A DNA stretch of 64,000 nt from Pelomonas sp. Root1444 (GCF_001426885.1 NZ_LMFP01000027.1:124001-188000); one strand, 5' to 3'; shown: positions 39,960 to 53,161, counted from the first letter of the stretch. Translations and numbers: made by a program. The notes: a model not told the origin generated them from the letters alone.

Positions 39960-40652
39960 TCAGCACTGGCCCGCCGCATGGCGGGCCAGTGCGGCCGGGT
40001 CGGGCAGCCGGATGTCGCGCCGCTCGACCTGCAGCAGCCCGGCTGCCTCCAGCTCGTGCAGCACGCGCGAGAAGTACTCGGGCGTGAGCGACAGCAGCGA
40101 GGCCACCGTGGCCTTGGCAGCGGGCAGGCTGATGAGAGCGGGGCCGGGCTGGTCCGGGTCCACGTCGCGCAGCAGGTAGCCGACGATGCGCTGCAGGCCC
40201 GACTGCAGCGCGCTGGCCTGCACGTCCTGCACCAGGCCGTGCACGCGCCGCGACATGCCCGACAGCATCCGCAAGGCAAAGCCGGTGTCGCACTGCAGCT
40301 CGTGCAGCACAGCCTGGCGCGGCACCTCCAGCAGCAGCACGTCGGTCAGCGCCTGGGCGTTGATCGGACACGGGCACTGCAGGAAGACCAGCGCCTCTGC
40401 GAAGCTGCGGCCGGGGCCGACCAGCTCGATGACCTTCTCGTTGCCGTTGGGTGCCGTCATGTAGAGCCGCACCTGCCCGCGCGCGACGATGAAGAACGCG
40501 TCGCAGGGCTGACCGGCCCACAGCACCGGCTCGCCGCGGTCGAAGCGGCGCAGCCGGCAGGCGCTGGCCAGCCGCTCCAGCGCCGCGTCGTCCACGTCGG
40601 TGAACAGCGGCTGGCTGCGCAGGAACTGGGGAAGGTTGAACGGGGCGAGCAT
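39960..40652 (-). CDS. dnr: Crp/Fnr-family regulator, Dnr-like
   Basis: A 230-residue regulator. The cyclic-nucleotide-binding fold (about 15-125) lacks the N-terminal cysteine cluster of FNR, so it should not bind an Fe-S cluster that way. The C-terminal helix-turn-helix contains TPEYFSRVLHELEAAGLLQV, with Glu, Ser and Arg spaced as in FNR for reading TTGAT half-sites. Position beside nirS-nirM and FNR-type boxes before both units point to a Dnr (nitric-oxide responsive) activator, which in Pseudomonas uses haem. A CPC motif near residue 93 is unusual. The start codon lacks a ribosome site. Confidence 0.85.
   Translation of the reverse strand: MLAPFNLPQFLRSQPLFTDVDDAALERLASACRLRRFDRGEPVLWAGQPCDAFFIVARGQVRLYMTAPNGNEKVIELVGPGRSFAEALVFLQCPCPINAQALTDVLLLEVPRQAVLHELQCDTGFALRMLSGMSRRVHGLVQDVQASALQSGLQRIVGYLLRDVDPDQPGPALISLPAAKATVASLLSLTPEYFSRVLHELEAAGLLQVERRDIRLPDPAALARHAAGQC
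39963..39992. terminator. Strong hairpin between nirM and dnr
   Basis: A 13 bp perfect stem, GCACTGGCCCGCC / GGCGGGCCAGTGC, with a four-base GCAT loop starts 12 bases after the nirM stop and also encodes the last residues of the convergent dnr gene. It is well placed to stop both transcripts. There is no T-run. Confidence 0.7.
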
Positions 40653-40691
40653 CGTTGGCGCGCATGCTGCAGGCGCGCCGGCCGGGCCCCA

Positions 40692-40705
40692 TTGACGCCG
40701 ATCAA
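40692..40705. promoter_or_regulatory. FNR/Dnr-type box upstream of dnr
   Basis: TTGAC-GCCG-ATCAA matches the FNR consensus at all but one base (C for T) and overlaps the stop codon of the upstream CNNM gene. Its centre is 46 bases before the dnr ATG. If it acted at the usual -41.5 position the transcript would start about five bases before the ATG, which agrees with the missing ribosome site and suggests a nearly leaderless mRNA. Confidence 0.65.
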
Positions 40706-42003
40706 GCCGACGGCGCGTCGCCCCTTCCCGTGATCATGACCTGGTCGACGCGGTGGCTGTCCACGTCGACCACCTCGAAACGCCAGCCCTTCCACTCGAC
40801 CACGTCGGTGCGGCGCGGGATGCGCCGCAGCATCACCATCAGGAAACCCGCCAGCGTGTCGTAAGTGCCGGCATGCGGCCAGTCGTCGATGCCCAGCGCG
40901 CGCTCCACGTCTGGGATGGGCGTGACGCCGTCGGCCAGGAACGAGCCGTCCTCGCGCCGCACGATCTGCTCCTCGTCATGCGAGGCGATCAGGCTGCCCA
41001 TCACGGTGCTCATCACGTCGTTCAGCGTGATGATGCCGACCACGCGGCTGTACTCGTTGACGATGACGGCGAAGTCTTCATGGGCCTCGCGGAACTGCAT
41101 CAGCATCTCGGACAGCGTCAGCCGGTCCGGCACGATGAGCACCTTCTTGACCAGCACGCCGCCGTCCGCGCGCAGGGACAGCGGCTCGTCGCGCAGCACG
41201 CGCTGGAACAGGTCGGTCGCGTCGACGTAGCCGACGACCTGGTCGATGTCACCGTCGCAGATCAGGTAGGTCGAATGCGGCGTGTCGGCGATGCGGTTGC
41301 GGATCAGCGCGTCGTCGTCGTCGCGCGAGAAGAACACGATGCGCTCGCGGTTGGTCATCACCGTCTCGACGGTGCGGGTGTCCAGTTCGAACACGTTGGC
41401 GATGACCTGCTGCTCCTCGTCGGCCACGACGCCGGCCTGGTAGCCGGCCTCGGTCAGCGCCAGGATGTCGCGGTGGCTGATGGTCTCGTCGCGCTTGGCC
41501 GGCAGGCCCAGCACGCGGATCAGGCCCTCGGTGATGCTGCTGAACAGCCAGGCCAGCGGCTTGAGCAGGCGGCACAGCAGCAGCATCGGCCCGACCAGCG
41601 CCATCGCGACGCGCTCGGGCTCGTTCATCGACAGGCGCTTGGGCACCAGGTCGGCCAGCACGATGAACAGCGACGTGATGCTGATGAAGGAGGCCGCGAA
41701 GCCCAGCGTCGCCGCCGGCTCGGGTGCCACCACCAGGCGCAGCAGGCCCTCGAAATGAGGCGTGAAGGCGCCCTCGCCGACGATGCCGGCCAGGATGGCG
41801 ACGGTGTTGACGCCGATCTGCACGACGGTGAAGTAGTCGCCCGGGTGCTCCTGCACGGCCAGCACCTGGGCCGCGCGGGCGTCGCCCGAATCGGCGCGCT
41901 GCTGCAGGTTGAGCCGGCGCGACGCGGCCAGCGACAACTCGGCCATCGAGAAGAAGGCGCTGCCGAGGATCAGCAGGCTGATCAGCAGCAGCGATGTCGT
42001 CAT
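40702..42003 (-). CDS. CNNM/CorC-type hemolysin family membrane protein with CBS domains
   Basis: A 433-residue inner-membrane protein. The DUF21/CNNM domain (about 1-190) has four hydrophobic segments (starting LLLISLLILGSAFFSMAEL). Two CBS domains follow (about 210-335), then a C-terminal CorC_HlyC domain (about 345-430). CNNM proteins are linked to magnesium or cobalt efflux; the 'hemolysin' name is historical. ATG overlaps the zipA stop by one base (TGATG), so it is co-expressed with smc and zipA, in the place where ligA is commonly found. Confidence 0.92.
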   Translation of the reverse strand: MTTSLLLISLLILGSAFFSMAELSLAASRRLNLQQRADSGDARAAQVLAVQEHPGDYFTVVQIGVNTVAILAGIVGEGAFTPHFEGLLRLVVAPEPAATLGFAASFISITSLFIVLADLVPKRLSMNEPERVAMALVGPMLLLCRLLKPLAWLFSSITEGLIRVLGLPAKRDETISHRDILALTEAGYQAGVVADEEQQVIANVFELDTRTVETVMTNRERIVFFSRDDDDALIRNRIADTPHSTYLICDGDIDQVVGYVDATDLFQRVLRDEPLSLRADGGVLVKKVLIVPDRLTLSEMLMQFREAHEDFAVIVNEYSRVVGIITLNDVMSTVMGSLIASHDEEQIVRREDGSFLADGVTPIPDVERALGIDDWPHAGTYDTLAGFLMVMLRRIPRRTDVVEWKGWRFEVVDVDSHRVDQVMITGRGDAPSA

Positions 42004-43051
42004 CAGCTGAAGAGCCTTCGCGCCGCCGGCGAGCCGGCCGCCAGGTCGCGTTCCGCCAGTGCCTGGTACAGCTTCTTCAGCTCCACGTCGATGGCGGCGA
42101 AGGCATGCAGGCCCAGCACCTGCCCGCGGTCGTCGCAGACCTCGGCTTCCAGGTCGCGAGCCAGCGCGCGGGCCGACTCCTGCCAGAGCGCGAAGGGCTC
42201 CTGGTCCGACGGCGTCTGGGGCACGTCCAGCGACAACGTCAGCTCCCGCAGCGACAGCGCCTCGGGGTCTTCGGCCAGCGCGGCCTGGGCGTCGAACTGC
42301 AGCGTCAGCACCGGCGGTGCGCCCTCCTCGCCGGACGGCATGACGAGGCGGCCCGGCAGCGCGCCCGCCACGAAGCCGTGACGGCCGGCGGCCTGCTGCA
42401 CGAAGCCGGGCGTCCAGGCGGCGGCCTTGGCGCGCAGCAGCAGCGCCAGCTGGGCGTCGTGGCTGGCGGCGAACTGGTCCAGCTCGCGGGCGCGGGCGAC
42501 GACGTCGAGCATGTCGGGGAACTGCACGAAGCCGCCGATGCCATCGGCAAACGCCTGGATCTTCTGCACGAACTCCGAGTACTCGATCTCGTTGAGGGCG
42601 CCGCTGCGGTTGGCCATCTTCACGCCGGCCTGGAACTCGCTGTAGCGCTGCCCGGGCGTGGGCAGCTCCCACTCGCCCGTCTGGGCGTTCAGGCCTTCGA
42701 TCTGGAACGGCTTGGTGCCGGCGCGGCGGCTGCCCGGCTGGTGCTGCAGCGCCATCTCGCCCGAGGCGGGCGTCTCGACGGTGATGGTGGCGATGGCGTC
42801 GATCAGCGCGTCGACCCGCGAGGATGGCCGGCGGGGCGGGCGGGCGACGGCCGGGAGGGTCGCCTCCAGCGCGTCGGCCGCCGCGGCAGGGTCGTCGCCG
42901 AGAACCGGCGCCGGGGCATCGAAATGGGGTTCCTCCGGCGGCAGCACCGCGCGCTTGGGGCCGGCCTTGCGCGCCGTCCAGGCGCCATGGGCAATGACGG
43001 CCGCCAGCACCAGGCCGCCGAGGATGGCGAGCAGCGTCGTGAGGCTGAGCG

Positions 43052-43055
<4 letters not shown>
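42003..43055 (-). CDS. zipA: Cell division protein ZipA-like, FtsZ-binding C-terminal domain
   Basis: A 350-residue bitopic protein. One N-terminal membrane helix (about 3-25) is followed by a Pro/Ala-rich cytoplasmic linker (about 35-85) and a C-terminal ZipA-type domain (about 200-345) that would bind the FtsZ tail. Betaproteobacterial ZipA is weakly conserved and is recognised by its place directly after smc, as here. Start overlaps the smc stop by four bases (ATGA). Confidence 0.82.
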
Positions 43056-46567
<3,512 letters not shown>

Positions 46568-46604
46568 GAAGACAGGCGCGTAAGCCTTTGATTTGGCTAA
46601 AGAA

Positions 46605-46644
46605 AAGCGCCTTTGACGGGCGCTTCGACGGGGTCGGATGATAG
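46605..46644. promoter_or_regulatory. Divergent smc/queF region with hairpin and possible queF promoter
   Basis: The 107 bases between smc and queF hold a 7 bp inverted repeat AAGCGCC / GGCGCTT (46605-46625) and, reading towards queF, TTGACG (46613-46618). A GATGATAGC stretch from 46637 could serve as a weak -10. No queuosine riboswitch was recognised. Confidence 0.3.
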
Positions 46645-46674
46645 CATTCGCCCCCTCGCAAGACCCCCATGATC

Positions 46675-47166
46675 ATGGCCACCAAGAAGTCCACCGCCCC
46701 CGTCGCCAAGAAGAACAGACCCAAGATGCGCGAGGTGCCCAAGAACCCGCCGACCAAGCCGAGCAAGGACATCCTGGTCTTTCCCAACCCCAACCCCGAG
46801 CGCGACTACGTCATCCAGTTCCAGGTGCCCGAGTTCACCTGCCACTGCCCGCTGACCGGCCAGCCCGACTTCGCGCACTTCACCATCGACATGATTGCGG
46901 ACGAGCTCTGCGTGGAGCTCAAGAGCCTGAAGATGTACTTCTGGAGCTATCGCAACGAGGGCGCCTTCCACGAGAAGGTCACCAACACCATCCTCGACGA
47001 CATCATCAAGGTGACCGACCCGCGCTTCATCCGCATCACCGCCAAGTGGTACGTGCGCGGCGGCATCTACACCAACGTGGTGGCCGAGCACCGCAAGCCC
47101 GGCTGGACGCCCGCGCCGAGGGTGGACCTGCCGGCGCATGGCTTCGAATCGGGGATGCTGGGCTGA
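46675..47166 (+). CDS. queF: NADPH-dependent 7-cyano-7-deazaguanine reductase QueF (type I)
   Basis: A 163-residue enzyme reducing preQ0 to preQ1 in queuosine biosynthesis. The catalytic Cys58 and Asp65 are in [15 protein letters not shown], and the QueF motif reads [20 protein letters not shown]. The short, single-domain form is the YkvM-like type I. A Lys/Pro-rich N-terminal extension of about 30 residues precedes the core. Two ATGs are possible (46669 and 46675) and neither has a clear ribosome site. Its stop overlaps the dapC start by one base. Confidence 0.94.
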   Translation: MATKKSTAPVAKKNRPKMREVPKNPPTKPSKDILVFPNPNPERDYVIQFQVPEFTCHCPLTGQPDFAHFTIDMIADELCVELKSLKMYFWSYRNEGAFHEKVTNTILDDIIKVTDPRFIRITAKWYVRGGIYTNVVAEHRKPGWTPAPRVDLPAHGFESGMLG

Positions 47167-48356
47167 TGAATCCCTTGCTTGATCGGCTGCAGCCTTATCC
47201 GTTCGAACGCCTGCGCGAGCTGACCACGGGCATCCAGCCCAATCCCGATCTGGCGCCCATCTCGCTGGGCATCGGCGAGCCCCGCCACGCCGCGCCCAGC
47301 CTGATCGCGGAAGCGATCAACGGCGCCATGGCGGGCCTGTCGGGCTATCCGGCCACCGGCGGCACGCCCGCGCTGCGCGAGGCCATCGCCGGCTGGATCG
47401 GCCGCCGCTACGGGTTGACGCTCAACGCGGCCACGCAAGTGCTGCCGGTCAACGGCTCGCGCGAGGCGCTGTTCGCCATCGCGAAGACGGTGGTCGATGC
47501 AAGTCGCGCGGGCGCGACGGTCGTCTGCCCCAACCCCTTCTATCAAATCTACGAAGGCGCGGCGCTGCTGGCGGGCGCCGAGGTCGCATTCGCCAACGCC
47601 GACCCGGCGCGCAACTTCGCGGTCGACTGGCGCCAGATCGACGACGCGACCTGGGCGAAAACGCAGCTGATCTATGTCTGCTCGCCGGGCAACCCGAGCG
47701 GCGCGGTGATGCCGCTCGCCGAATGGCAGGCGCTGTTCGAGCTGAGCGACCGGCACGGCTTCGTCATCGCGTCCGACGAGTGCTACTCGGAGATCTACTT
47801 CCGCGATGACGCCCCGCTCGGCGGCCTGGAGGCCGCGGCCAAGCTCGGCCGCCACGACTTCAAGAACCTGATCGCCTTCACGTCGCTGTCCAAGCGCTCC
47901 AACGTGCCGGGCCTGCGCTCCGGCTTCGTCGCCGGCGACGCGGCTTTGCTGAAGAAGTTCCTGCTCTACCGCACCTACCACGGCAGCGCGATGAGCCCGC
48001 TGGTGCAGGCGGCCAGCATCGCGGCGTGGAACGACGAGGCGCATGTCATCGAGAACCGCGCGCGCTACCGCCACAAGTTCGCCGCCGTCACGCCGCTGCT
48101 GGCCAACGTGCTCGACGTTGCGCTGCCGGACGCCGGCTTCTACCTGTGGGCCGGCGTTCCCGGCGGTGACGATGTCGCGTTCGCCCAGGAGTTGCTCGCT
48201 CAATACAATCTCGTCGTCCTGCCGGGCAGCCTGCTCGCCCGGCCTGCCCACGGCGTCAATCCGGGCGCCGGCCGCATCCGCCTGGCCCTGGTGGCCGACG
48301 AGGCCGAATGCCTTGAAGCCGCCCGCCGCATCGTCTCCTTCACGCAATCTCCTTGA
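47166..48356 (+). CDS. dapC: Succinyldiaminopimelate transaminase DapC
   Basis: A 396-residue PLP-dependent class I/II aminotransferase for the succinylase branch of lysine and diaminopimelate synthesis. PLP motifs are [22 protein letters not shown] and the Schiff-base Lys in [17 protein letters not shown]. The N-terminus [19 protein letters not shown] is typical of betaproteobacterial DapC. It starts inside the queF stop (TGATG) and is followed after 11 bases by dapD, which catalyses the preceding pathway step. Confidence 0.95.
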   Translation: MNPLLDRLQPYPFERLRELTTGIQPNPDLAPISLGIGEPRHAAPSLIAEAINGAMAGLSGYPATGGTPALREAIAGWIGRRYGLTLNAATQVLPVNGSREALFAIAKTVVDASRAGATVVCPNPFYQIYEGAALLAGAEVAFANADPARNFAVDWRQIDDATWAKTQLIYVCSPGNPSGAVMPLAEWQALFELSDRHGFVIASDECYSEIYFRDDAPLGGLEAAAKLGRHDFKNLIAFTSLSKRSNVPGLRSGFVAGDAALLKKFLLYRTYHGSAMSPLVQAASIAAWNDEAHVIENRARYRHKFAAVTPLLANVLDVALPDAGFYLWAGVPGGDDVAFAQELLAQYNLVVLPGSLLARPAHGVNPGAGRIRLALVADEAECLEAARRIVSFTQSP

Positions 48357-48367
48357 TTCCTCCGTCC

Positions 48368-49192
48368 ATGAACACCGCTGAACTCCAAAGCCTGATCGAT
48401 CTCGCCTGGGACAACCGCGCGTCCCTCGACCCCGTCAACGCGCCCGAAGTGCGTCAGGCCGTCGAGCACGTCATCGCCGAACTGGACGCCGGCCGCCTGC
48501 GCGTGGCCACACGCGAGGGCGTGGGCCAATGGACCGTTCACCAGTGGATCAAGAAGGCGGTGCTACTGTCGTTCCGCCTGAACGACAACCGCATCATGGG
48601 CGACAAGGAGCTGACCTTCTTCGACAAGGTGCCCACCAAGTTCGCCGGCATGACCGAAGCCGAACTGCGCGCCACCGGCGTGCGCGTCGTGCCCCCGGCC
48701 GTTGCCCGCCGCGGCAGCTTCCAGGCGAAGAACGTGGTGCTGATGCCGTCCTACGTGAACATCGGCGCCTATGTCGACGAAGGCGCCATGGTCGACACCT
48801 GGGCCACCGTCGGCTCCTGCGCGCAGATCGGCAAGAACGTGCACCTCTCCGGCGGCGTGGGCATCGGCGGCGTGCTGGAGCCGCTGCAGGCCAACCCGAC
48901 CATCATCGAGGACAACTGCTTCATCGGCGCCCGCTCCGAGGTCGTCGAGGGCGTCATCGTCGAGGAGAACTCGGTCATCTCGATGGGCGTCTACATCGGC
49001 CAGAGCACGCCCATCTACGACCGCGCCACCGACACCGTCAGCTACGGCCGCATCCCGGCCGGTTCGGTCGTCATCTCGGGCTCGCTGCCCAAGGACGGCG
49101 GCCGCTACTCGCTGTACGCGGCCATCATCGTGAAGCGCGTCGACGCCCAGACGCGCTCCAAGACCAGCATCAACGAACTCTTGCGCGCCTGA
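48368..49192 (+). CDS. dapD: 2,3,4,5-tetrahydropyridine-2,6-dicarboxylate N-succinyltransferase DapD
   Basis: A 274-residue trimeric left-handed beta-helix acyltransferase that succinylates tetrahydrodipicolinate using succinyl-CoA. The hexapeptide-repeat core runs at about 110-230 ([20 protein letters not shown] and following coils, then [15 protein letters not shown]). Length matches E. coli DapD. It makes the substrate precursor for DapC, encoded just upstream. Confidence 0.97.
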   Translation: MNTAELQSLIDLAWDNRASLDPVNAPEVRQAVEHVIAELDAGRLRVATREGVGQWTVHQWIKKAVLLSFRLNDNRIMGDKELTFFDKVPTKFAGMTEAELRATGVRVVPPAVARRGSFQAKNVVLMPSYVNIGAYVDEGAMVDTWATVGSCAQIGKNVHLSGGVGIGGVLEPLQANPTIIEDNCFIGARSEVVEGVIVEENSVISMGVYIGQSTPIYDRATDTVSYGRIPAGSVVISGSLPKDGGRYSLYAAIIVKRVDAQTRSKTSINELLRA

Positions 49193-49194
49193 TC

Positions 49195-50364
49195 ATGAGC
49201 AGCCCCAGCGCCGGCAACATGGAACGCATCCTGCGGCTGATGGCCGACAAGGGTGCGTCGGACTGCTACCTGTCGGCCAACATGCCGGTGCTGATCCGCA
49301 TCAACGGCCAGACCGTGCAGTTGTCCGACCAACTCCTGACGCCGCCGCAGCCGCGCCAGTTGATCGCCGAAGTCGTCGACCCTGCCAGCCTGGCGGAGCT
49401 GGACAACTCGGGCGAACTCAACATGGCCGTGTCGGTGCGCGGCGTGGGCAGCTTCCGGCTGTCGGGTTTCCGGCAGCGCGGCTCCATCGCCGGCGTGTTC
49501 CGCCACATCCCACACGACATCCCGACACTGGAGAGCCTGATGCTCCCGCCGGTGCTCGGCACGATGATCAAGGAGAAGCGCGGCCTCATCCTGATGGTGG
49601 GCGCCACCGGCACCGGCAAGAGCACCACGCTCGCGTCCATGCTGGAGATGCGCAACCAGACGATGACCGGGCACATCCTCACCATCGAGGACCCGATCGA
49701 GTACCTGTTCAGCAACAAGCGCTCGGTCGTCAACCAGCGCGAGATCGGCCGGGACACCGCCTCGCTGCAGATCGCGTTGAAGAACGCGCTGCGCCAGGCG
49801 CCGGACTGCATCCTGATCGGTGAGATCCGCGACCGCGAGACGATGACCGCGGCCATCAGCTACTCGCTGTCGGGTCACCTGGTGCTGGCCACGCTGCACG
49901 GCAACAACACCTACCACGCACTGAACCGCATCCTGTCGTTCTACACGCCCGAGTCCCGCCCGGCGCTGCTGAACGACCTGGCGGCCGGCCTCAAGGCCGT
50001 CGTGTCGCAGCGCCTGGTGCGCGCCACGGCCGGCGGCCGGGTGCCGGTGGTGGAGATCCTGCTGAACTCCAAGCTGGTGTCCGAGCTCATCGAGCAAGGC
50101 GACTTCGCCGGCGTGAAGGAAGCGATGGAGAAGTCCATCGCCGAGGGCTCGCAGACCTACGAAGAGCATTTCGCCAAGCTCATCACCGAAGGCACCATCA
50201 CCCGCGAGGAAGGCCTGGCCTTCGCCGACTCGCCGACCAACCTACTGTGGCGGCTGCAGAACGAGGCACCGGGCCAGCGCCTGGTCAGTGCGCCACGCAG
50301 GGAAGAAAAAGCCGCCGACGAGGCGAGCTTCACCGAAATCACGCTGGACGTGCGCACCTCTTGA
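49195..50364 (+). CDS. pilU: PilT/PilU-family twitching motility ATPase, PilU type
   Basis: A 389-residue hexameric ATPase for type IV pilus retraction. Walker A MVGATGTGKSTT (Lys142), the Asp box ILTIEDPIEYLF, Walker B CILIGEIRDRETM and the His box ATLHGNNTYHALNRI are all clear. The extended C-terminus after about residue 345 and the overall length favour PilU over PilT. Its neighbours are lysine-synthesis and ribosome-modification genes, so it stands apart from the msh pilus cluster 43 kb away. Start ATG two bases after the dapD stop; end overlaps prmB. Confidence 0.92.
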   Translation: MSSPSAGNMERILRLMADKGASDCYLSANMPVLIRINGQTVQLSDQLLTPPQPRQLIAEVVDPASLAELDNSGELNMAVSVRGVGSFRLSGFRQRGSIAGVFRHIPHDIPTLESLMLPPVLGTMIKEKRGLILMVGATGTGKSTTLASMLEMRNQTMTGHILTIEDPIEYLFSNKRSVVNQREIGRDTASLQIALKNALRQAPDCILIGEIRDRETMTAAISYSLSGHLVLATLHGNNTYHALNRILSFYTPESRPALLNDLAAGLKAVVSQRLVRATAGGRVPVVEILLNSKLVSELIEQGDFAGVKEAMEKSIAEGSQTYEEHFAKLITEGTITREEGLAFADSPTNLLWRLQNEAPGQRLVSAPRREEKAADEASFTEITLDVRTS

Positions 50365-51221
50365 ACCTGATCTCTTGCATTGAATCCGAAGCCGCCCGCT
50401 TGACCCAAGCGGGCTTGTTTTTTGGCCACGGCACGACGAATGCCTTCGACGAAGCGGCCTGGCTGGCGCTGTGGCGCCTTCAGCTGCCGTTGGACGCGCT
50501 GGACGAGCATGCGGAGCGCGAGCTGAGCGACGCCGAACACGCCGCCATCGCGGCGCTGGTCGACGAGCGCATCGCGACCCGCAAGCCCGCCGCCTACCTG
50601 ACCGGCGAGGCCTGGCTGCAGGGCGTGCCGTTCACCATCGACGAGCGCGCCATCGTGCCGCGCAGCTTCATCGCCGAGCTGATCGCCGACGCCAGCATCG
50701 ACCCCTGGCTGCACCCAGACAGCCGCCGTGTGCTGGACCTGTGCACCGGCAACGGCAGCCTGGCCGTGCTGGCCGCGATGGCCTGGCCGGACGTGGAAGT
50801 GGATGCGCTGGACATCGACACCCACGCGCTCGCAGTCGCGAAGCTGAACGTCGAGCGCCACAACCTCGCGCTGCGCGTGCGCCTGCTGCAGGGCGACGGC
50901 CTGGCTGGGGCGGATGGACCGTATGACCTGATCCTGTGCAACCCGCCTTACGTCAACAGCGCCAGCATGGCCGCGCTGCCCGCCGAGTACCGCGCCGAGC
51001 CCGAGCTGGCGCTGGCTGGCGGCGCCGACGGCATGGACTTCATACGCGCGCTGCTGCGTGCCGCACCCGCCGCGTTGAACGACCAGGGCGTGCTGGTGCT
51101 GGAGATCGGCAACGAGCGCGAACACTTCGAGGCCGCCTTCCCGGCGCTGGAGGTGGTCTGGATGGAGACTTCATCCGGCGCCGATCAGGTGCTGCTGGTG
51201 ACGAAAGAAAACCTGCTGTGA
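50361..51221 (+). CDS. prmB: Ribosomal protein L3 N5-glutamine methyltransferase PrmB
   Basis: A 286-residue SAM-dependent methyltransferase modifying a Gln in ribosomal protein L3. The SAM loop is VLDLCTGNGSLAV (about 124-136) and the active-site NPPY is at 194-197 (LILCNPPYVNS). The N-terminal helical domain is normal in length only if translation begins at TTG 50361, which overlaps the pilU stop as TTGA. No better ATG exists. It ends inside the start of the next gene (GTGA). Confidence 0.93.
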   Translation: MNLISCIESEAARLTQAGLFFGHGTTNAFDEAAWLALWRLQLPLDALDEHAERELSDAEHAAIAALVDERIATRKPAAYLTGEAWLQGVPFTIDERAIVPRSFIAELIADASIDPWLHPDSRRVLDLCTGNGSLAVLAAMAWPDVEVDALDIDTHALAVAKLNVERHNLALRVRLLQGDGLAGADGPYDLILCNPPYVNSASMAALPAEYRAEPELALAGGADGMDFIRALLRAAPAALNDQGVLVLEIGNEREHFEAAFPALEVVWMETSSGADQVLLVTKENLL

Positions 51222-53161
51222 TCACCCTACGCGACATCACGCTGCGCCGCGGCGTCAAGGTGGTGCTGGACGGCGCGTCGGCGACGCTGCAGCCCGGCGA
51301 GAAGATCGGCCTGGTGGGCCGCAACGGCGCCGGCAAGTCCAGCCTGTTCGCCCTGCTGACGAACCGCCTGGGCAACGACAGGGGCGAGGTCGAGGTGCCC
51401 AGGCACTGGCGCCGCTCCGAGGTGGCCCAGAACATGCCGGAGACCGACGACGGCGCCACCGACTACGTGCTGCAGGGCGACCTGACCCTGGTGGCCGCCC
51501 GCGTGGCGCTGGCCGAGGCCGAGCAGGCCAACGACGGCCACGCGATGGCCGAGGCGCATGCCGCGCTGGCGGATGCCGGCGCCTTCGATGCCCGGTCGCG
51601 CGCCCAGGCGCTGCTGATGGGCCTGGGCTTCAAGACCGAGCAGTTGGACGCCCCCGTCAACAGCTTCTCCGGCGGCTGGCGCATGCGCCTGCAGCTGGCC
51701 CGTGCGCTGATGTGCCCGGCCGAGCTGATGCTGCTGGACGAGCCCACCAACCACCTGGACCTGGACGCCCTGGTCTGGCTGGAAGCCTGGCTGCAGCGCT
51801 ACGACGGCACGCTGATCGTCATCAGCCATGACCGCGAATTCCTCGACGCGATCACCAAGGTCACGCTGCACCTGGACGAAGGCAAGCTGGTGCGCTACGG
51901 CGGCAACTACACCAGCTTCGAGACGCAGCGCGCCGAGCGCATGGTGCTGCAACAGGCGGCGTTCGCGAAGCAGCAGGACCGCGTCGCCCACCTGCAGAAG
52001 TTCATCGACCGCTTCAAGGCGAAGGCCAGCAAGGCCAAGCAGGCACAGAGCCGCGTGAAGGCGCTGGAGCGCATGGAGCGGCTGGCGCCGGTGCTGGCTT
52101 CCGCCGACTTCAACTTCGAGTTCCGCGAGCCGCTGAACCTGCCCAACCCGATGCTGATGTTCGACGACCTCAGCGCCGGCTACCGCGGCGATGATGGCGA
52201 CAAGATCATCGTGCGCGGCGTGGACCGCTCGGTGCTGGCCGGCCAGCGCATCGGCATCCTCGGCGCCAACGGCCAGGGCAAGTCCACGCTGGTGAAGACG
52301 ATCGCCCGCGCCCAGGCGCCGATGGGCGGCAAGCTGACCGAGGGCAAGGGCCTGTCCATCGGCTACTTCGCCCAGCAGGAGCTGGACGTGCTGCGCCTGG
52401 ACGAGGGCCCGCTGGAGCACATGGTGCGGCTGGCCCGGGAAGTCGGCCCGCAAGGCCGCGAGCAGGAGCTGCGCGACTTCCTCGGCCAGTTCCGCTTCAC
52501 CGGCGACATGGTCAACCAGCAGGTCGGCAGCCTGTCCGGCGGCGAGAAGGCGCGCCTGGTGCTGGCCATGCTCGTGTGGCAGCGCCCCAACCTGCTGCTG
52601 CTGGACGAACCCACCAACCACCTGGACCTGAACACCCGCGAGGCGCTGTCGATGGCGCTGAACGAGTTCGAAGGCACCGTCATGCTGGTCAGCCACGATC
52701 GCGCGCTGCTGCGCGAGGTCTGCGACGAGTTCTGGCTGGTGGCCGACGGCGTCGTCAAGCCCTTCGACGGCGACCTGGACGACTACCAGCGCTGGCTGCT
52801 GGAGCAGAGCAAGGAGGCCGCCCGCGCGGCCAAGAAGCAGTCGGCCGCGGCGCCTGCGCCGGTGGTCGCCGCGGCCCCCGCCCCGGCGCCCGCGCCGCGC
52901 GAGGACCGCAAGGCCTCGGGGCAGGCGCGCGCCAAGCTGGCCGATCAGACCCGGCCGCTGCGCAAGGAGATGGAAGCCATCGACAAGCGCCTGCACGCCC
53001 TCGCCGAGGAGCGCAAGGAGATCGAGGCGCAGCTGGCCGAAGGCGCCGCTGCCTCGGCCATCGCCGAGATGGGCAAGCGGCTGAAGGCGATTGCCGACCA
53101 GCTCGAAGCCGACGAGATGCGCTGGCTGGAGCTGGGCGAGCAGATCGAGGCGCTCAGCTGA
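51218..53161 (+). CDS. ABC-F family ATPase, YheS-like
   Basis: A 647-residue soluble protein with two ABC domains and no membrane segments. The first has GLVGRNGAGKSS, FSGGWRMRLQLARAL and LMLLDEPTNHLD; the second has GILGANGQGKST, LSGGEKARLVLAML and LLLLDEPTNHLD. Between them is the ABC-F linker (about 245-310, Lys/Ala/Gln-rich). An Ala/Pro-rich hinge and a C-terminal coiled coil (about 570-645) follow. Sequence order is close to E. coli YheS; ABC-F proteins act on the ribosome. The start is GTG 51218, overlapping the prmB stop. Confidence 0.93.
   Translation: MITLRDITLRRGVKVVLDGASATLQPGEKIGLVGRNGAGKSSLFALLTNRLGNDRGEVEVPRHWRRSEVAQNMPETDDGATDYVLQGDLTLVAARVALAEAEQANDGHAMAEAHAALADAGAFDARSRAQALLMGLGFKTEQLDAPVNSFSGGWRMRLQLARALMCPAELMLLDEPTNHLDLDALVWLEAWLQRYDGTLIVISHDREFLDAITKVTLHLDEGKLVRYGGNYTSFETQRAERMVLQQAAFAKQQDRVAHLQKFIDRFKAKASKAKQAQSRVKALERMERLAPVLASADFNFEFREPLNLPNPMLMFDDLSAGYRGDDGDKIIVRGVDRSVLAGQRIGILGANGQGKSTLVKTIARAQAPMGGKLTEGKGLSIGYFAQQELDVLRLDEGPLEHMVRLAREVGPQGREQELRDFLGQFRFTGDMVNQQVGSLSGGEKARLVLAMLVWQRPNLLLLDEPTNHLDLNTREALSMALNEFEGTVMLVSHDRALLREVCDEFWLVADGVVKPFDGDLDDYQRWLLEQSKEAARAAKKQSAAAPAPVVAAAPAPAPAPREDRKASGQARAKLADQTRPLRKEMEAIDKRLHALAEERKEIEAQLAEGAAASAIAEMGKRLKAIADQLEADEMRWLELGEQIEALS

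Noticed and set aside
39960-40652. Calling the Crp/Fnr protein FNR
   Set aside because: The N-terminal cysteine cluster that holds the FNR iron-sulfur centre is absent; a Dnr-type regulator fits the sequence and location better.
46669-46674. ATG two codons earlier for queF
   Set aside because: It cannot be excluded, but it gains only MI and neither ATG has a ribosome site; the inner MATKK start was kept.
53149-53160. GCTCAGCTGAGC palindrome at the end of the ABC-F gene as a terminator
   Set aside because: It has no loop and no T-run and lies in coding sequence of two convergent genes.
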